Source of the DNA: Bradyrhizobium sp. PSBB068
Lineage (GTDB): Bacteria > Pseudomonadota > Alphaproteobacteria > Rhizobiales > Xanthobacteraceae
Reading direction: 5' to 3'
Assembly (NCBI GenBank): GCA_016839165.1
Contig: CP069300.1
Location: forward strand, 5,704,001-5,768,000
DNA: 64,000 nt
The translations under genes and the position numbers were made by a program. The notes beneath the pieces were generated by a model. It searched no databases. It saw nothing but the letters and a program-made list of their open reading frames with translations, and had not been told where the DNA came from. Positions 54,344-64,000 of this stretch are shown here, piece by piece (the stretch's first letter is position 1; each line of letters starts with the position of its first letter).

Positions 54344-56077
54344 ATGCCGCATGACACACCTCTGATCGCGACCGTCGTCGCGGGCCTTGGCCTCGCCTTC
54401 GTCTTCGGAACCATCGCCCAGCGCTTTCGGGTTCCGCCACTGGTCGGCTACCTGCTCGCGGGCGTCGCCGTCGGTCCCTTCACACCCGGCTTCGTTGCCG
54501 ATCAGGCGCTCGCCACCGAGCTCGCCGAGCTCGGTATCATCCTGCTGATGTTCGGCGTCGGCCTGCATTTCTCGCTGAACGACCTGCTGTCGGTACGCGC
54601 GATCGCGGTGCCTGGCGCGATCGCGCAGATTGCGGTCGCCACGCTGCTGGGGCTCGGCCTGGCGCTCCTGATGGGCTGGACCGTCGGCGCGGGCCTGGTG
54701 TTCGGACTGGCATTGTCAGTCGCAAGTACCGTCGTCTTGTTGCGCGCGCTGCAGGAGCGCCGCCTGATGGACACCGAACGCGGCAAGATCGCGGTCGGCT
54801 GGCTGATCGTCGAAGACCTCGCCATGGTGCTGGCGCTGGTGCTGTTCCCGGCGGTGGCGAGCTTCCAGAGCGGCGAAGGCGTGGCGCTCGCCTCCGATCC
54901 GCTTGCCACCCGCTTCGGCCTCGGGCTGCCCGGCGTGGTTGCGCTCACTCTCGTCAAGATCGCGGTGTTCATCGCGCTGATGCTTGTGGTCGGACGCCGG
55001 CTGATCCCATGGGTGCTGCATTACATCGCGCACACCGGCTCGCGCGAGCTGTTCCGCCTGACCGTGCTCGCGATCGCGCTCTGCATCGCGTTCGGCGCGA
55101 CCAAGCTGTTCGGGGTTTCGCTGGCGCTCGGCGCCTTCTTCGCCGGGATGATGCTGCGGGAATCGCCGCTCAGCCAGCGCGCCGCGCAGGAGACGCTGCC
55201 GCTGCGCGACGCCTTCGCGGTGCTGTTCTTCGTCTCGGTCGGCATGCTGTTCGATCCGCTCAGCGTGGTGCGCGAGCCCTGGCCGTTCGCAGCGACCCTG
55301 TTCGTCATCGTGGTCGGCAAGTCGCTCGCCGCGCTGCTGATCGTCGTATTGTTCCGTCATCCGATGGCGACCGCACTGATGATCTCGGCGAGCCTCGCCC
55401 AGATCGGCGAATTCTCCTTCATCCTCGCCGAGCTCGGCGTCGCGCTCAACCTGCTGCCGAAGGCCGGCCGCGACCTGATCCTGGCCGGCGCGATCTTTTC
55501 GATCATGCTCAACCCGCTGGTGTTCGCGGTGGTCGATTGGCTGACGGCCCGGCTCGAGATGCCGCAGACCGCCTCGCCGACGGCCGCAACCGCGGAGCCG
55601 ATCCCGGTCACGGACTTGCAGGACCACACCATCCTGGTCGGCTACGGCCGGGTCGGCAGCATCGTCGGCGACGCCCTGCACCAGCGCAACGCGCCGTTCC
55701 TCGCGGTCGAGGCGTCCGACGACATGGTGGCAAAGCTCAAGCAGCGCGGCATCGAGGCCCTGATGGGCAACGCCGCCCGCGCCAGCGTGCTGCGTGCAAC
55801 CAATCCGGCCGGCGCCCGGTCGCTGGTCATCGCCATTCCCGAGGCGTTCGAGGCCGGACAGATCGTCGAGCAGGCACGCGCAGCGAATGCCGGCATCCAG
55901 ATCATCGCGCGGGCGCATTCCGACGCCGAGGTCGATCATCTGAAGGGGCTCGGGGCCGACATCGTGATCATGGGCGAGCGCGAGATCGCCCGTGGTATGA
56001 TCGAGGAGCTCGACCGGGGACACGCAGCCGTGGGCACGCAACATGCGCCGGCCGCCAGGGAAGATTCCGCAGCCTGA
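54344..56077 (+). CDS. CPA2-family cation:proton antiporter (KefB/YbaL-like) with RCK domain
   Basis: A 577-residue transporter. About 12 helices fill residues 5-395 (for example LVGYLLAGVAVGPFTPG, and GIILLMFGVGLHFSL). The C-terminal RCK/TrkA-N domain begins at about 427 with DHTILVGYGRVGSIVG, a GxGxxG nucleotide motif. It resembles YbaL/RosB more than KefC. Probably exports K+ or imports protons under stress, gated by NAD(H). The start at 54344 gives the usual N-terminus; earlier in-frame ATGs reach into the regulatory region. Confidence 0.9.
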   Translation: MPHDTPLIATVVAGLGLAFVFGTIAQRFRVPPLVGYLLAGVAVGPFTPGFVADQALATELAELGIILLMFGVGLHFSLNDLLSVRAIAVPGAIAQIAVATLLGLGLALLMGWTVGAGLVFGLALSVASTVVLLRALQERRLMDTERGKIAVGWLIVEDLAMVLALVLFPAVASFQSGEGVALASDPLATRFGLGLPGVVALTLVKIAVFIALMLVVGRRLIPWVLHYIAHTGSRELFRLTVLAIALCIAFGATKLFGVSLALGAFFAGMMLRESPLSQRAAQETLPLRDAFAVLFFVSVGMLFDPLSVVREPWPFAATLFVIVVGKSLAALLIVVLFRHPMATALMISASLAQIGEFSFILAELGVALNLLPKAGRDLILAGAIFSIMLNPLVFAVVDWLTARLEMPQTASPTAATAEPIPVTDLQDHTILVGYGRVGSIVGDALHQRNAPFLAVEASDDMVAKLKQRGIEALMGNAARASVLRATNPAGARSLVIAIPEAFEAGQIVEQARAANAGIQIIARAHSDAEVDHLKGLGADIVIMGEREIARGMIEELDRGHAAVGTQHAPAAREDSAA

Positions 56078-56141
56078 GGTCACGGCGCACGCGGTGATGC
56101 CGAGGCCTTGCGCGCGATAACACGACAAATGGAGATCACAG

Positions 56142-56375
56142 ATGGCGTTCAAGAGCCCGCACGTTTCGCTGGTGTCGTTCTCGATCGAGATCGACGCGCA
56201 GGCGACGACGAACGTCATGCAGATCGAGACCGACCTGCATCTGAACACGCGTCATCCGAGCTATGATGCGGCCGGGGTGGAGCGGCTGGTCCGCGACGCA
56301 CAGGCCTATCTCGCCGGCAATGCCGGCCAGGTCACAAGGATCCGGCTGGTCTCCAGCCGCAGCGGCCAGACCTGA
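56142..56375 (+). CDS. Small protein of unknown function
   Basis: A 77-residue cytoplasmic protein with GGAG about 8 bases before the ATG. It begins MAFKSPHVSLVSFSIEID and contains a polar middle (IETDLHLNTRHPSYDAAGV), then a helix (LVRDAQAYLAGNAG). Predicted alpha/beta fold. No family recognised. It follows the antiporter gene by 64 bp and is convergent with the next small gene. Confidence 0.6.
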   Translation: MAFKSPHVSLVSFSIEIDAQATTNVMQIETDLHLNTRHPSYDAAGVERLVRDAQAYLAGNAGQVTRIRLVSSRSGQT

Positions 56376-56379
56376 CGGC

Positions 56380-56604
56380 TCAACCGCCAAGAAACGCCGG
56401 CGCCAGATCTTCCTGCACGATGATGTTGGCGGCTTCCGTGGTCAGCTCGCTGCCGACGAGGTCCAGATTCTTCGCCGCCTCGAACAGCATCGCGCGGACG
56501 TCGTCCGGCGTCAGCACGCCCTTTGCGATCAGCTTGCGCACCAATGCCTGCAGGATGAGAACGTCGATCTCGCCATGGGCCAGCGGCGTCGGCTTGTCCG
56601 TCAT
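56380..56604 (-). CDS. Small helical protein of unknown function
   Basis: A 74-residue protein, mostly helical and acidic-amphipathic (GEIDVLILQALVRKLIAKGV, then DDVRAMLFEAAKNLD). No signal or membrane segment. It lies downstream of the cbpM gene on the same strand, separated by repeat copy 3. Its role may be linked to the stress genes here, but nothing in the sequence shows this. Confidence 0.6.
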   Translation of the reverse strand: MTDKPTPLAHGEIDVLILQALVRKLIAKGVLTPDDVRAMLFEAAKNLDLVGSELTTEAANIIVQEDLAPAFLGG

Positions 56605-56652
56605 GATCGTCTCCCGGGTCTGACGTTCGACTCAGACGAGCTTGTTGTTTGA

Positions 56653-56695
56653 GCATGATCTTTTCGGAAAGCCGCTTCGCACTTTCCGGATCATG
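56653..56695. repeat. Imperfect palindromic repeat, copy 3 (slightly shorter)
   Basis: Same element as at 9318 and 50731 but with GGAAAG/CTTTCC inner arms; the paired change keeps the stem. It lies directly after the cbpM stop. Confidence 0.8.
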
Positions 56696-56697
56696 GA

Positions 56698-56973
56698 CTA
56701 GCGCGGCGATGACGCGATATCCTTGTGCAATTCTTCGAACGCACGGCGCAAGCCATGCAGCTGATCGACCAGATGCAGGATGACGTCGACGCCCTCGTCG
56801 TTGACGCCGAAATCGCCCTTGAGGTCCCTGATCAGATGCGCGCGCGCCACATCGGTGTCGGAGAAGCTGACGTCGTGAGCGGACTGCTCCGGAACCAGCC
56901 ATTGCTGCTCGATCCAGAATTCCAGGGTCTGCACCTCGAGACCCGCATCGATGAGGAATTGCTGCTTGTTCAT
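56698..56973 (-). CDS. cbpM: CbpM-like modulator of the CbpA co-chaperone
   Basis: A 91-residue protein of the MerR-like CbpM family: a short winged-helix-like start ([20 protein letters not shown]) and a C-terminal helix ([20 protein letters not shown], then [11 protein letters not shown]). CbpM binds the J-domain of CbpA and blocks its work with DnaK. The start overlaps the stop of the cbpA gene by 4 bp, which is the usual arrangement and supports the assignment. Confidence 0.82.
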   Translation of the reverse strand: MNKQQFLIDAGLEVQTLEFWIEQQWLVPEQSAHDVSFSDTDVARAHLIRDLKGDFGVNDEGVDVILHLVDQLHGLRRAFEELHKDIASSPR

Positions 56974-57872
56974 GGTGCACCGTCCTCGCGCGGATTGAAG
57001 CCCTTGCGATCCCAGTTCGATACGAACGCCTCGAGCGCGGGATCGGGTCCCTTGGGCAGGACCACCTTGAGCTTGACGAGTTCATCGCCGTGGCCGCCGC
57101 CGACCTTGGGCGCGCCCTTGCCGCGCAACCGCATGGTCGTGCCGGTGTTCGAGCCCTTTGGAACCGTCATGGTCACGGCGCCGGTCGGCGTCGGAACGTT
57201 GACCTTGCCGCCGAGCACGGCTTCCGACAGCGAGATCGGCAATTCCAGCGAGATGTCGTCGCCGTCGCGGGTGAAGCGCGGATCGGGGCGGACATCGACT
57301 TCGATCAGCGCATCGCCGGGGCCACCCTTGCCGCTGCCGGGCATGCCCTTGCCGCGCAGGCGGATGACCTGGCCGTCGATGAGGCCCGGCGGGATCGTCA
57401 CATCGAGCGTGCCGCCGTCGGGCAATGTCAGCCGCTTGCTCGCACCGGCGATCGATTCGGCGAAGTCGATCACGAGGCTGTAGTGCAGGTCGTGGCCACG
57501 CCGATTGGCGCGCGCCTGCTCGGTGCGCCGGAGCAACTCGGCGAAGGCGTCGTCCTGGTCCATGTAGTCGGCATAGCCGGAGCTGTCGGCATAAGGATGC
57601 CCCGCATCCGCGGTGGCGAAATCCCGGTAGTAGCGGTGCTGCGGCCGCTCGGCGCCGCTTTCGTCGATCTCGCCGGCGTCGAAGCGCCTGCGCTTGTCGG
57701 CATCGCCGAGCAGATCGTTCGCAGCGGCGACTTCCTTGAACTTGTCCTCGGCAGCCTTGTCGCCCGGATTGAGATCCGGGTGCAGCTTCTTGGCCAGCTT
57801 GCGATAGGCTTTCTGGATGTCGGCCGCAGACGCCGTCGGGGCAACGCCAAGGACCTCGTACGGATTTCTCAC
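56970..57872 (-). CDS. cbpA: CbpA-like DnaJ co-chaperone (curved-DNA-binding type)
   Basis: A 300-residue protein. The J-domain spans about residues 2-65 with the HPD motif at 31-33 ([10 protein letters not shown]). The central and C-terminal DnaJ substrate domains follow ([20 protein letters not shown], and [20 protein letters not shown]), and the zinc-finger domain is absent, as in CbpA. The GTG at 57870-57872 is preferred because GGAG lies 7 bases upstream and the J-domain starts at once; an upstream GTG is possible. It stimulates DnaK with client proteins, and may bind DNA. Confidence 0.88.
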   Translation of the reverse strand: MRNPYEVLGVAPTASAADIQKAYRKLAKKLHPDLNPGDKAAEDKFKEVAAANDLLGDADKRRRFDAGEIDESGAERPQHRYYRDFATADAGHPYADSSGYADYMDQDDAFAELLRRTEQARANRRGHDLHYSLVIDFAESIAGASKRLTLPDGGTLDVTIPPGLIDGQVIRLRGKGMPGSGKGGPGDALIEVDVRPDPRFTRDGDDISLELPISLSEAVLGGKVNVPTPTGAVTMTVPKGSNTGTTMRLRGKGAPKVGGGHGDELVKLKVVLPKGPDPALEAFVSNWDRKGFNPREDGAP

Positions 57873-57904
57873 AACCAGCTCCGCAACACCGTGAGTGCAC
57901 CTGC

Positions 57905-57938
57905 GATCATGAGGGCGCAAAAGCGGGCGATTTGCAAG
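57905..57938 (-). promoter_or_regulatory. Possible heat-shock (sigma-32-like) promoter before cbpA
   Basis: On the minus strand CTTGCAA is followed 16 bases later by CCCTCATGA, loosely similar to CTTGAA-N-CCCCAT. It is about 35 bp upstream of the chosen start. The match is imperfect. Confidence 0.25.
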
Positions 57939-57994
57939 TGCGCTCGCTCGTCGCTCCGCAACAGGCGACGCGGCATGTACTCAGATCGCAGCCG

Positions 57995-58177
57995 CTACGA
58001 GGTATGCCCGGGATCCAGATATTTCGGCATGTTCTTTTCCTGCTGCGGCGTCATCTTGGCGGTGTCCGGCTTGCCCGGCACGCCTCTCGGCCCGAGCAGG
58101 GCCCGCTGCATATCGTCCTCGCTGAGGCGGGGCTTGCCGTCGTCGAGCTGTCCGTCGCCACCGTGACTCTGTGCCAT
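57995..58177 (-). CDS. Small polar protein of unknown function
   Basis: A 60-residue, highly charged, probably disordered protein (MAQSHGGDGQLDDGKPRLSE, ending KNMPKYLDPGHTS). GGAG precedes the ATG by 7 bases. It lies between the cbpA gene and the YxWxPGxW gene on the same strand. Composition resembles small stress-inducible proteins, but I do not recognise a family. Confidence 0.5.
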   Translation of the reverse strand: MAQSHGGDGQLDDGKPRLSEDDMQRALLGPRGVPGKPDTAKMTPQQEKNMPKYLDPGHTS

Positions 58178-58221
58178 GACCGATCTCCAGTGATGATTGC
58201 TTGCGCGCGGGCAAAACAGAT

Positions 58222-58257
58222 ATCGCGCTCCGCCGGAACGAGCCGGCGGAGCGCGAT
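58222..58257 (-). terminator. Strong terminator hairpin after the YxWxPGxW gene
   Basis: Fifteen-base perfect arms (ATCGCGCTCCGCCGG and its complement) enclose a 6-base loop, 6 bp beyond the stop. On the minus strand it is followed by ATCTGTTTTG, a short T-rich stretch. Confidence 0.7.
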
Positions 58258-58263
58258 CATGGC

Positions 58264-59631
58264 TCAGTGTTGCTCCGGCCGCTTCTCCTCCGCAGGATGA
58301 CCTGCGGGCGCGGGACGCGGCGGCGCCTGAACATGGGGCGGGGCCTGGACGTGCGGCTCTGGCCGGGCCGCCTGCTGCGGATGTGCCTCGGGCCGCGCCG
58401 CAGGCTCCGGCCGCGGTTCGGGCCTTGCTGCCTGCTCCGGCCGCGCGACGGGCTTCGCGGCCGGCTCGGGCCGCGGCTCTTCCCGGCGCACTTCCTCGGG
58501 TCGCTTCTCCTGCACGGCGGGATGCGCAGCTTCCGTTGCGGGACGCGGCTCGACCTTGGGCTCGGCGGCGGGCGCCGCGCGCTTCTCTTCGACCGCAGGC
58601 TTGTTCGCCTCGGCCGGTGGATGCCCCGCGACGCCCTTCTCAGGTGCCGGAAGCGCATGAGACCCGGCAGGCGCAGGCGCTGCCGGATGCGGCTCAAGCT
58701 TGGTCTCCGGAGCAGTGGTTGCGCGTCTCTCCTCGGCCGCGGGCTTGTTCTGCTGGGCGGGAGGAATCTCCTTCCCCGGGACCGGGAGCGCATGGGACTC
58801 CGCCGGCGCGGCGGCTGCAGCCCCCGGCCGTGCCGGTTCCCCCGCTGCCGGCTTTGCAGCGGTGGCGGGCACCGCCTCGCCGGCCGGCCGCGCATGGACC
58901 ACGCCCGGTCCCTTCAACTCGCCGGGACGCGCCGTCGCCGCGACGGCGGGCACGCCGTTGTTGGCGCGCTTGAACAGGCTCGGATCCTGGCTCGCGGTCT
59001 CGACCTGCTTGCGTTGCAACGGTGTCGGCGCGAAATGCTGTTCGTTGGCGACCGCGCGCTCGGCAGGCGTCGGCCGCACTTCAATGCCACCGCGGCCACC
59101 ATTGTAGCTGACGTTGTTGACGGTGGTCTGGTTGATCGTGACGTTCTTCTCGTAGACGTTGGTGATCTGCGCGCCCTGCAGATTGTTCACGGTGCGATTG
59201 TAGAAGAAGTTGCCGTGATCCCAGCGGCCGCCTTCGTAGCCCGAACCGCCGTAGCCGAAGCCGTAATTGATGCCACCGTAGAATCCGACGCGCTCGCCCC
59301 AATAGCCCTGGTGGAAAATGAAGCCGCCGCCGAACGCGCCCCAATAACCGGGGGTCCACAACAGTCCGACCCGCGGCGGCTGCACCCAGGTGCCCGGGAC
59401 CCAGTAGTAATCGCCGCGATCCTCGTCCCACGACCAATTGCCTGGCGACCACATGTAGCCGGGCCCGGGAACCGGCGGCTGATCGTAGGTCGGCAGCGGC
59501 GGCGGCGCGGTGTCGACCGCGGAGACCGGCGCACATGCCGCGTCCTGCGCGATTGCCGGCACGGCGGAGACATAGAACAGCGCCGTGGCAATCGCTGCAC
59601 ACGACACGGTCGAAAGGAGACGAGTGGTCAT
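58264..59631 (-). CDS. Exported YxWxPGxW-repeat protein with a Pro/Ala/Glu-rich tail
   Basis: A 455-residue exported protein. The signal peptide (MTTRLLSTVSCAAIATALFY) is cleaved near AIAQ. The N-terminal domain has repeated YxWxPGxW motifs (GYMWSPGNWSWD, YYWVPGTWV, LLWTPGYWG), followed by a Gly-rich aromatic stretch. From about residue 200 on, it is a low-complexity tail rich in Pro, Ala, Glu, Arg and His, with an internal duplication of about 40 residues and short repeats (RPEPAARPE). The start at 59629-59631 is preferred over earlier in-frame ATGs. An EcfG-type promoter lies 33-58 bp upstream, implying general stress control. Function is not known. Confidence 0.78.
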   Translation of the reverse strand: MTTRLLSTVSCAAIATALFYVSAVPAIAQDAACAPVSAVDTAPPPLPTYDQPPVPGPGYMWSPGNWSWDEDRGDYYWVPGTWVQPPRVGLLWTPGYWGAFGGGFIFHQGYWGERVGFYGGINYGFGYGGSGYEGGRWDHGNFFYNRTVNNLQGAQITNVYEKNVTINQTTVNNVSYNGGRGGIEVRPTPAERAVANEQHFAPTPLQRKQVETASQDPSLFKRANNGVPAVAATARPGELKGPGVVHARPAGEAVPATAAKPAAGEPARPGAAAAAPAESHALPVPGKEIPPAQQNKPAAEERRATTAPETKLEPHPAAPAPAGSHALPAPEKGVAGHPPAEANKPAVEEKRAAPAAEPKVEPRPATEAAHPAVQEKRPEEVRREEPRPEPAAKPVARPEQAARPEPRPEPAARPEAHPQQAARPEPHVQAPPHVQAPPRPAPAGHPAEEKRPEQH

Positions 59632-59662
59632 TGGGAGCCTCTTCGATGAGCACGAGCCCGTT

Positions 59663-59688
59663 AACGTAACAGCCGGAACAAAAGTTCC
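59663..59688 (-). promoter_or_regulatory. EcfG-type (general stress response) promoter
   Basis: On the minus strand GGAAC (59688-59684) is followed by a 17-base spacer and CGTT (59666-59663), exactly the consensus GGAAC-N16/17-CGTT of the alphaproteobacterial sigma factor EcfG. It ends 32 bp upstream of the start of the YxWxPGxW gene. Confidence 0.72.
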
Positions 59689-59836
59689 GCGCATCGGCAA
59701 CGCACCGACATACTTCATCGCTAGCTGCTTGACCTTACACGAGCCTGAAACGCATCGACGCGATTGGAAACGCACGCGCGCTGCCATTCATCGACGGTTC
59801 AGAGTACGCGGTGATGCAGCATCGCGTGATTCAGTG

Positions 59837-59856
59837 GAACATCGCGCGCGATGTTC
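59837..59856. promoter_or_regulatory. 20-bp perfect palindrome
   Basis: GAACATCGCGCGCGATGTTC is fully self-complementary without a loop, suggesting a dimer-binding operator rather than a hairpin terminator. It lies about 356 bp upstream of clpB. No known consensus recognised. Confidence 0.45.
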
Positions 59857-60212
59857 ACCAGCATCAACAGGTACACTTCGTGGCGAGCGAGGTGATCGTT
59901 TCCGAAAGCGCGAATCCGATCTTGGCTGTCGCACGATTGTAACGATCCGGGCTCGCCGGGTTGCGCGCCTTGCAGAGCACCGCGATCGCTCCAGCACTGC
60001 CTCCGGACGAGTGCCGGCGGCGCGCTCGGCGATTGACACACCTCTGAATCGACCACACGATACGACCCGCGGCAGCGTCGGGCGCGCGGTTTTCCGCCGG
60101 CGCACATGCACTGAGCTGCCGCATGATGGATGTCATCGTTCCGCCATCTGTCGCCGGCGGCAATGCATGGCATACCGATCGCGACGAGCTTGTGCTGCCT
60201 TGAGGTGCCACG

Positions 60213-62825
<2,613 letters not shown>

Positions 62826-62842
62826 AGCAGGCCCGGATTGCC

Positions 62843-62870
62843 GACGACGCGCTGTCATCGCCGCGTCGTC
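62843..62870 (+). terminator. Terminator-like hairpin after clpB
   Basis: Arms GACGACGCG and CGCGTCGTC around a 10-base loop, 17 bp past the stop. No T-run follows. Confidence 0.45.
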
Positions 62871-62914
62871 TGGGCGCATCATATGCAGACTGAGCTTCAA
62901 CCAGGGAGAGCGCC

Positions 62915-63181
62915 ATGACGCAGAACATCAAGGACAACATGGAGGTCATCGGCGCCGATGGCGTGCATGTCGGTACCGTCGATCGCGTCGAAGGCAACCG
63001 CATCAAGCTCAAGAAGAGCGAGAGCGACGGTTTCCACAAGGGTCATCACCACTATATCGAGCTCGGCTTCGTCGCCGGTGTCGAAGGCTCCAAGGTGCGG
63101 CTCTCGGCCAATGCCGCCATTGCAGTGACCCTCGAGGAAGAGAAGTCCGGCAAGCCGGTTGGTCCATCCGCGGAAGCCTAG
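62915..63181 (+). CDS. DUF2171-like small protein
   Basis: An 88-residue cytoplasmic protein. The core NMEVIGADGVHVGTVDRVEG followed by NRIKLKK is the beta-barrel-like pattern of DUF2171/PRC-barrel-related small proteins. It continues with a His-rich loop (FHKGHHHYIELGFV) that may bind a metal. GGGAGA precedes the ATG. It is 89 bp downstream of clpB and may be co-regulated with stress genes. Molecular role is unknown. Confidence 0.75.
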   Translation: MTQNIKDNMEVIGADGVHVGTVDRVEGNRIKLKKSESDGFHKGHHHYIELGFVAGVEGSKVRLSANAAIAVTLEEEKSGKPVGPSAEA

Positions 63182-63232
63182 CAATCGGGCTCTTGTAAAG
63201 GTTCCGATGGCATGCTCCTCTGCCATGTATCT

Positions 63233-63251
63233 GGACGCCGATCGGGCGTCC
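63233..63251 (+). terminator. Short hairpin between the DUF2171-like gene and the peroxidase gene
   Basis: Arms GGACGCC and GGCGTCC around GATCG. Possible terminator of the DUF2171-like gene; no T-run. Confidence 0.35.
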
Positions 63252-63300
63252 GGCCCGCCTTTCGTCGCCGTGACGTGCCGTTCTAGTTGAGGAGACTTGC

Positions 63301-64000
63301 GTGCCATCAGCCGTTCCGCAACCGGTCGCTGCGAAGCTGACGCGCGCGGCCATCTTCCTTGCGGTCACGATCAAGCCCGATCCGGAATATGATGCGGTGG
63401 TACGGTCGCTGTGCGCCGATGTGGCCGCGCTGGTGCGCGCGGTCGGCTTCCGCGATCTCGAGGGCCGGCTGTCCTGCGTCATGGGGATCGGCTCCGATGC
63501 ATGGGACCGGTTGTTCGGCGCGCCGAAGCCGAAAGGTCTGCATCCGTTCCGCGAGATCAACGGCGTCCACCACGCCGTCGCAACGCCCGGCGATTTGCTG
63601 TTTCACATCCGCGCCGTGCCGATGGATCTGTGCTTCGAGCTCGCGACACAAATCATGTCACGGCTCGGCGATGCCGTCGCCACGTCGGACGAGGTGCACG
63701 GCTTCAAATATTTCGACGAGCGCGACCTGCTCGGCTTTGTCGACGGCACCGAGAACCCCGAAGATCAGGCAGCCACCGACGCCACCATCATCGGCGACGA
63801 GGACGCGGCGTTCGCCGGCGGCAGCTATGTGATCGTGCAAAAATACCTGCACGACCTGAAGAAGTGGAACGAACTGCCGGTCGAGATGCAGGAGAAGATC
63901 ATCGGCCGCACCAAGCTGTCCGATATCGAGCTCGACGATGCGGTGAAGCCGAGCTATGCCCACAATGCGCTGACGACGATCGTCGAGAACGGCGAGGAGC
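63301..64000 (+). CDS. DyP-type haem peroxidase, partial (continues beyond the window)
   Basis: The first 233 codons of a dye-decolourising peroxidase. The GTG at 63301 follows GAGGAGA. The family motif GFVDGTENP lies at 145-153, with the catalytic Asp148, and His221 in PSYAHNAL is the likely proximal haem ligand. The N-terminal ferredoxin-like domain is complete; the Arg of the active site and the C-terminus are outside. The lack of a signal peptide fits type B (YfeX-like) enzymes, which are often cargo of encapsulin shells; whether an encapsulin gene follows cannot be seen. Confidence 0.88.
   Translation, partial: MPSAVPQPVAAKLTRAAIFLAVTIKPDPEYDAVVRSLCADVAALVRAVGFRDLEGRLSCVMGIGSDAWDRLFGAPKPKGLHPFREINGVHHAVATPGDLLFHIRAVPMDLCFELATQIMSRLGDAVATSDEVHGFKYFDERDLLGFVDGTENPEDQAATDATIIGDEDAAFAGGSYVIVQKYLHDLKKWNELPVEMQEKIIGRTKLSDIELDDAVKPSYAHNALTTIVENGEE

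Larger units (their letters stand above)
59632..60212. other. Divergent intergenic region of 581 bp
   Basis: Contains the EcfG-type promoter of the minus-strand gene (59663-59688) and a 20-bp perfect palindrome (59837-59856). Short frames within it do not look coding. The ClpB promoter should lie in its right half, but I could not assign it. Confidence 0.55.

Noticed and set aside
60001..60212. Heat-shock promoter directly before clpB
   Set aside because: I looked for a CTTG-N-CCCCAT or EcfG pattern and found no acceptable match, so none is reported.

Overview
The window is about 64 kb of high-GC chromosomal DNA that looks like Bradyrhizobium or a close alphaproteobacterial relative. The reasons are the strong GC bias at third codon positions, the large number of ABC importers for peptides and polyols, Omp25/Omp31-like and OmpL-like porins, a sigma-EcfG-type promoter (GGAAC-N17-CGTT), and families of short palindromic repeats between genes. 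I saw no tRNA or rRNA gene, insertion sequence, prophage or CRISPR array. The genus is an inference from gene content.

Left part (1-16 kb): the start of a phosphoglucomutase gene, an acetolactate-synthase-like ThDP enzyme, an exported M1 aminopeptidase and a Tat-exported GH1 beta-glucosidase. Next comes a small catabolic region: maleylacetate reductase, an AraC regulator divergent from an alpha/beta hydrolase, then a flavin monooxygenase with a cupin protein, divergent from a second AraC regulator. Two outer-membrane beta-barrel genes follow, one with a 57-residue lipoprotein gene directly downstream.

Middle-left (16-24 kb): a KdpD-like histidine kinase and its KdpE-like response regulator overlap. 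They are followed on the same strand by a 40-residue membrane microprotein whose ribosome-binding site lies in a perfect hairpin, an HtrA-like PDZ protein that has lost its catalytic His and Ser, and a mini LuxR regulator coupled to it by a 4-nt overlap. I consider this the most unusual set in the window. A metallophosphoesterase-like gene is divergent from an AbgB-type amidohydrolase.

Middle (23-44 kb): the amidohydrolase precedes a complete Dpp/Opp-type peptide ABC importer (24986-30834). A LysR regulator with a very basic tail lies divergent from a class A beta-lactamase (AmpR-like layout), followed by an exported ankyrin protein. A PQQ alcohol dehydrogenase with a lanthanide-type D-x-D motif is followed by a diheme cytochrome c. 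A second complete peptide ABC importer and an amidase lie on the minus strand.

Right-middle (44-54 kb): a minus-strand polyol/sugar catabolic region containing binding protein, two permeases, ATPase, short-chain dehydrogenase, FGGY kinase and PfkB kinase. It is preceded by a HAD phosphatase and SorC-type regulator pair. Imperfect palindromes of the form TGAGCATATGYYCA lie upstream of the binding-protein gene, and a related half site lies upstream of the phosphatase/regulator pair; they are good candidates for the regulator's operators. Paired hairpins separate the binding-protein gene from the permease genes.

Right part (54-64 kb): a stress and envelope section with a Kef-type antiporter, CbpA/CbpM co-chaperones, several small proteins, an exported YxWxPGxW protein behind an EcfG-type promoter, ClpB, a DUF2171-like protein and the beginning of a DyP-type peroxidase that runs off the window.
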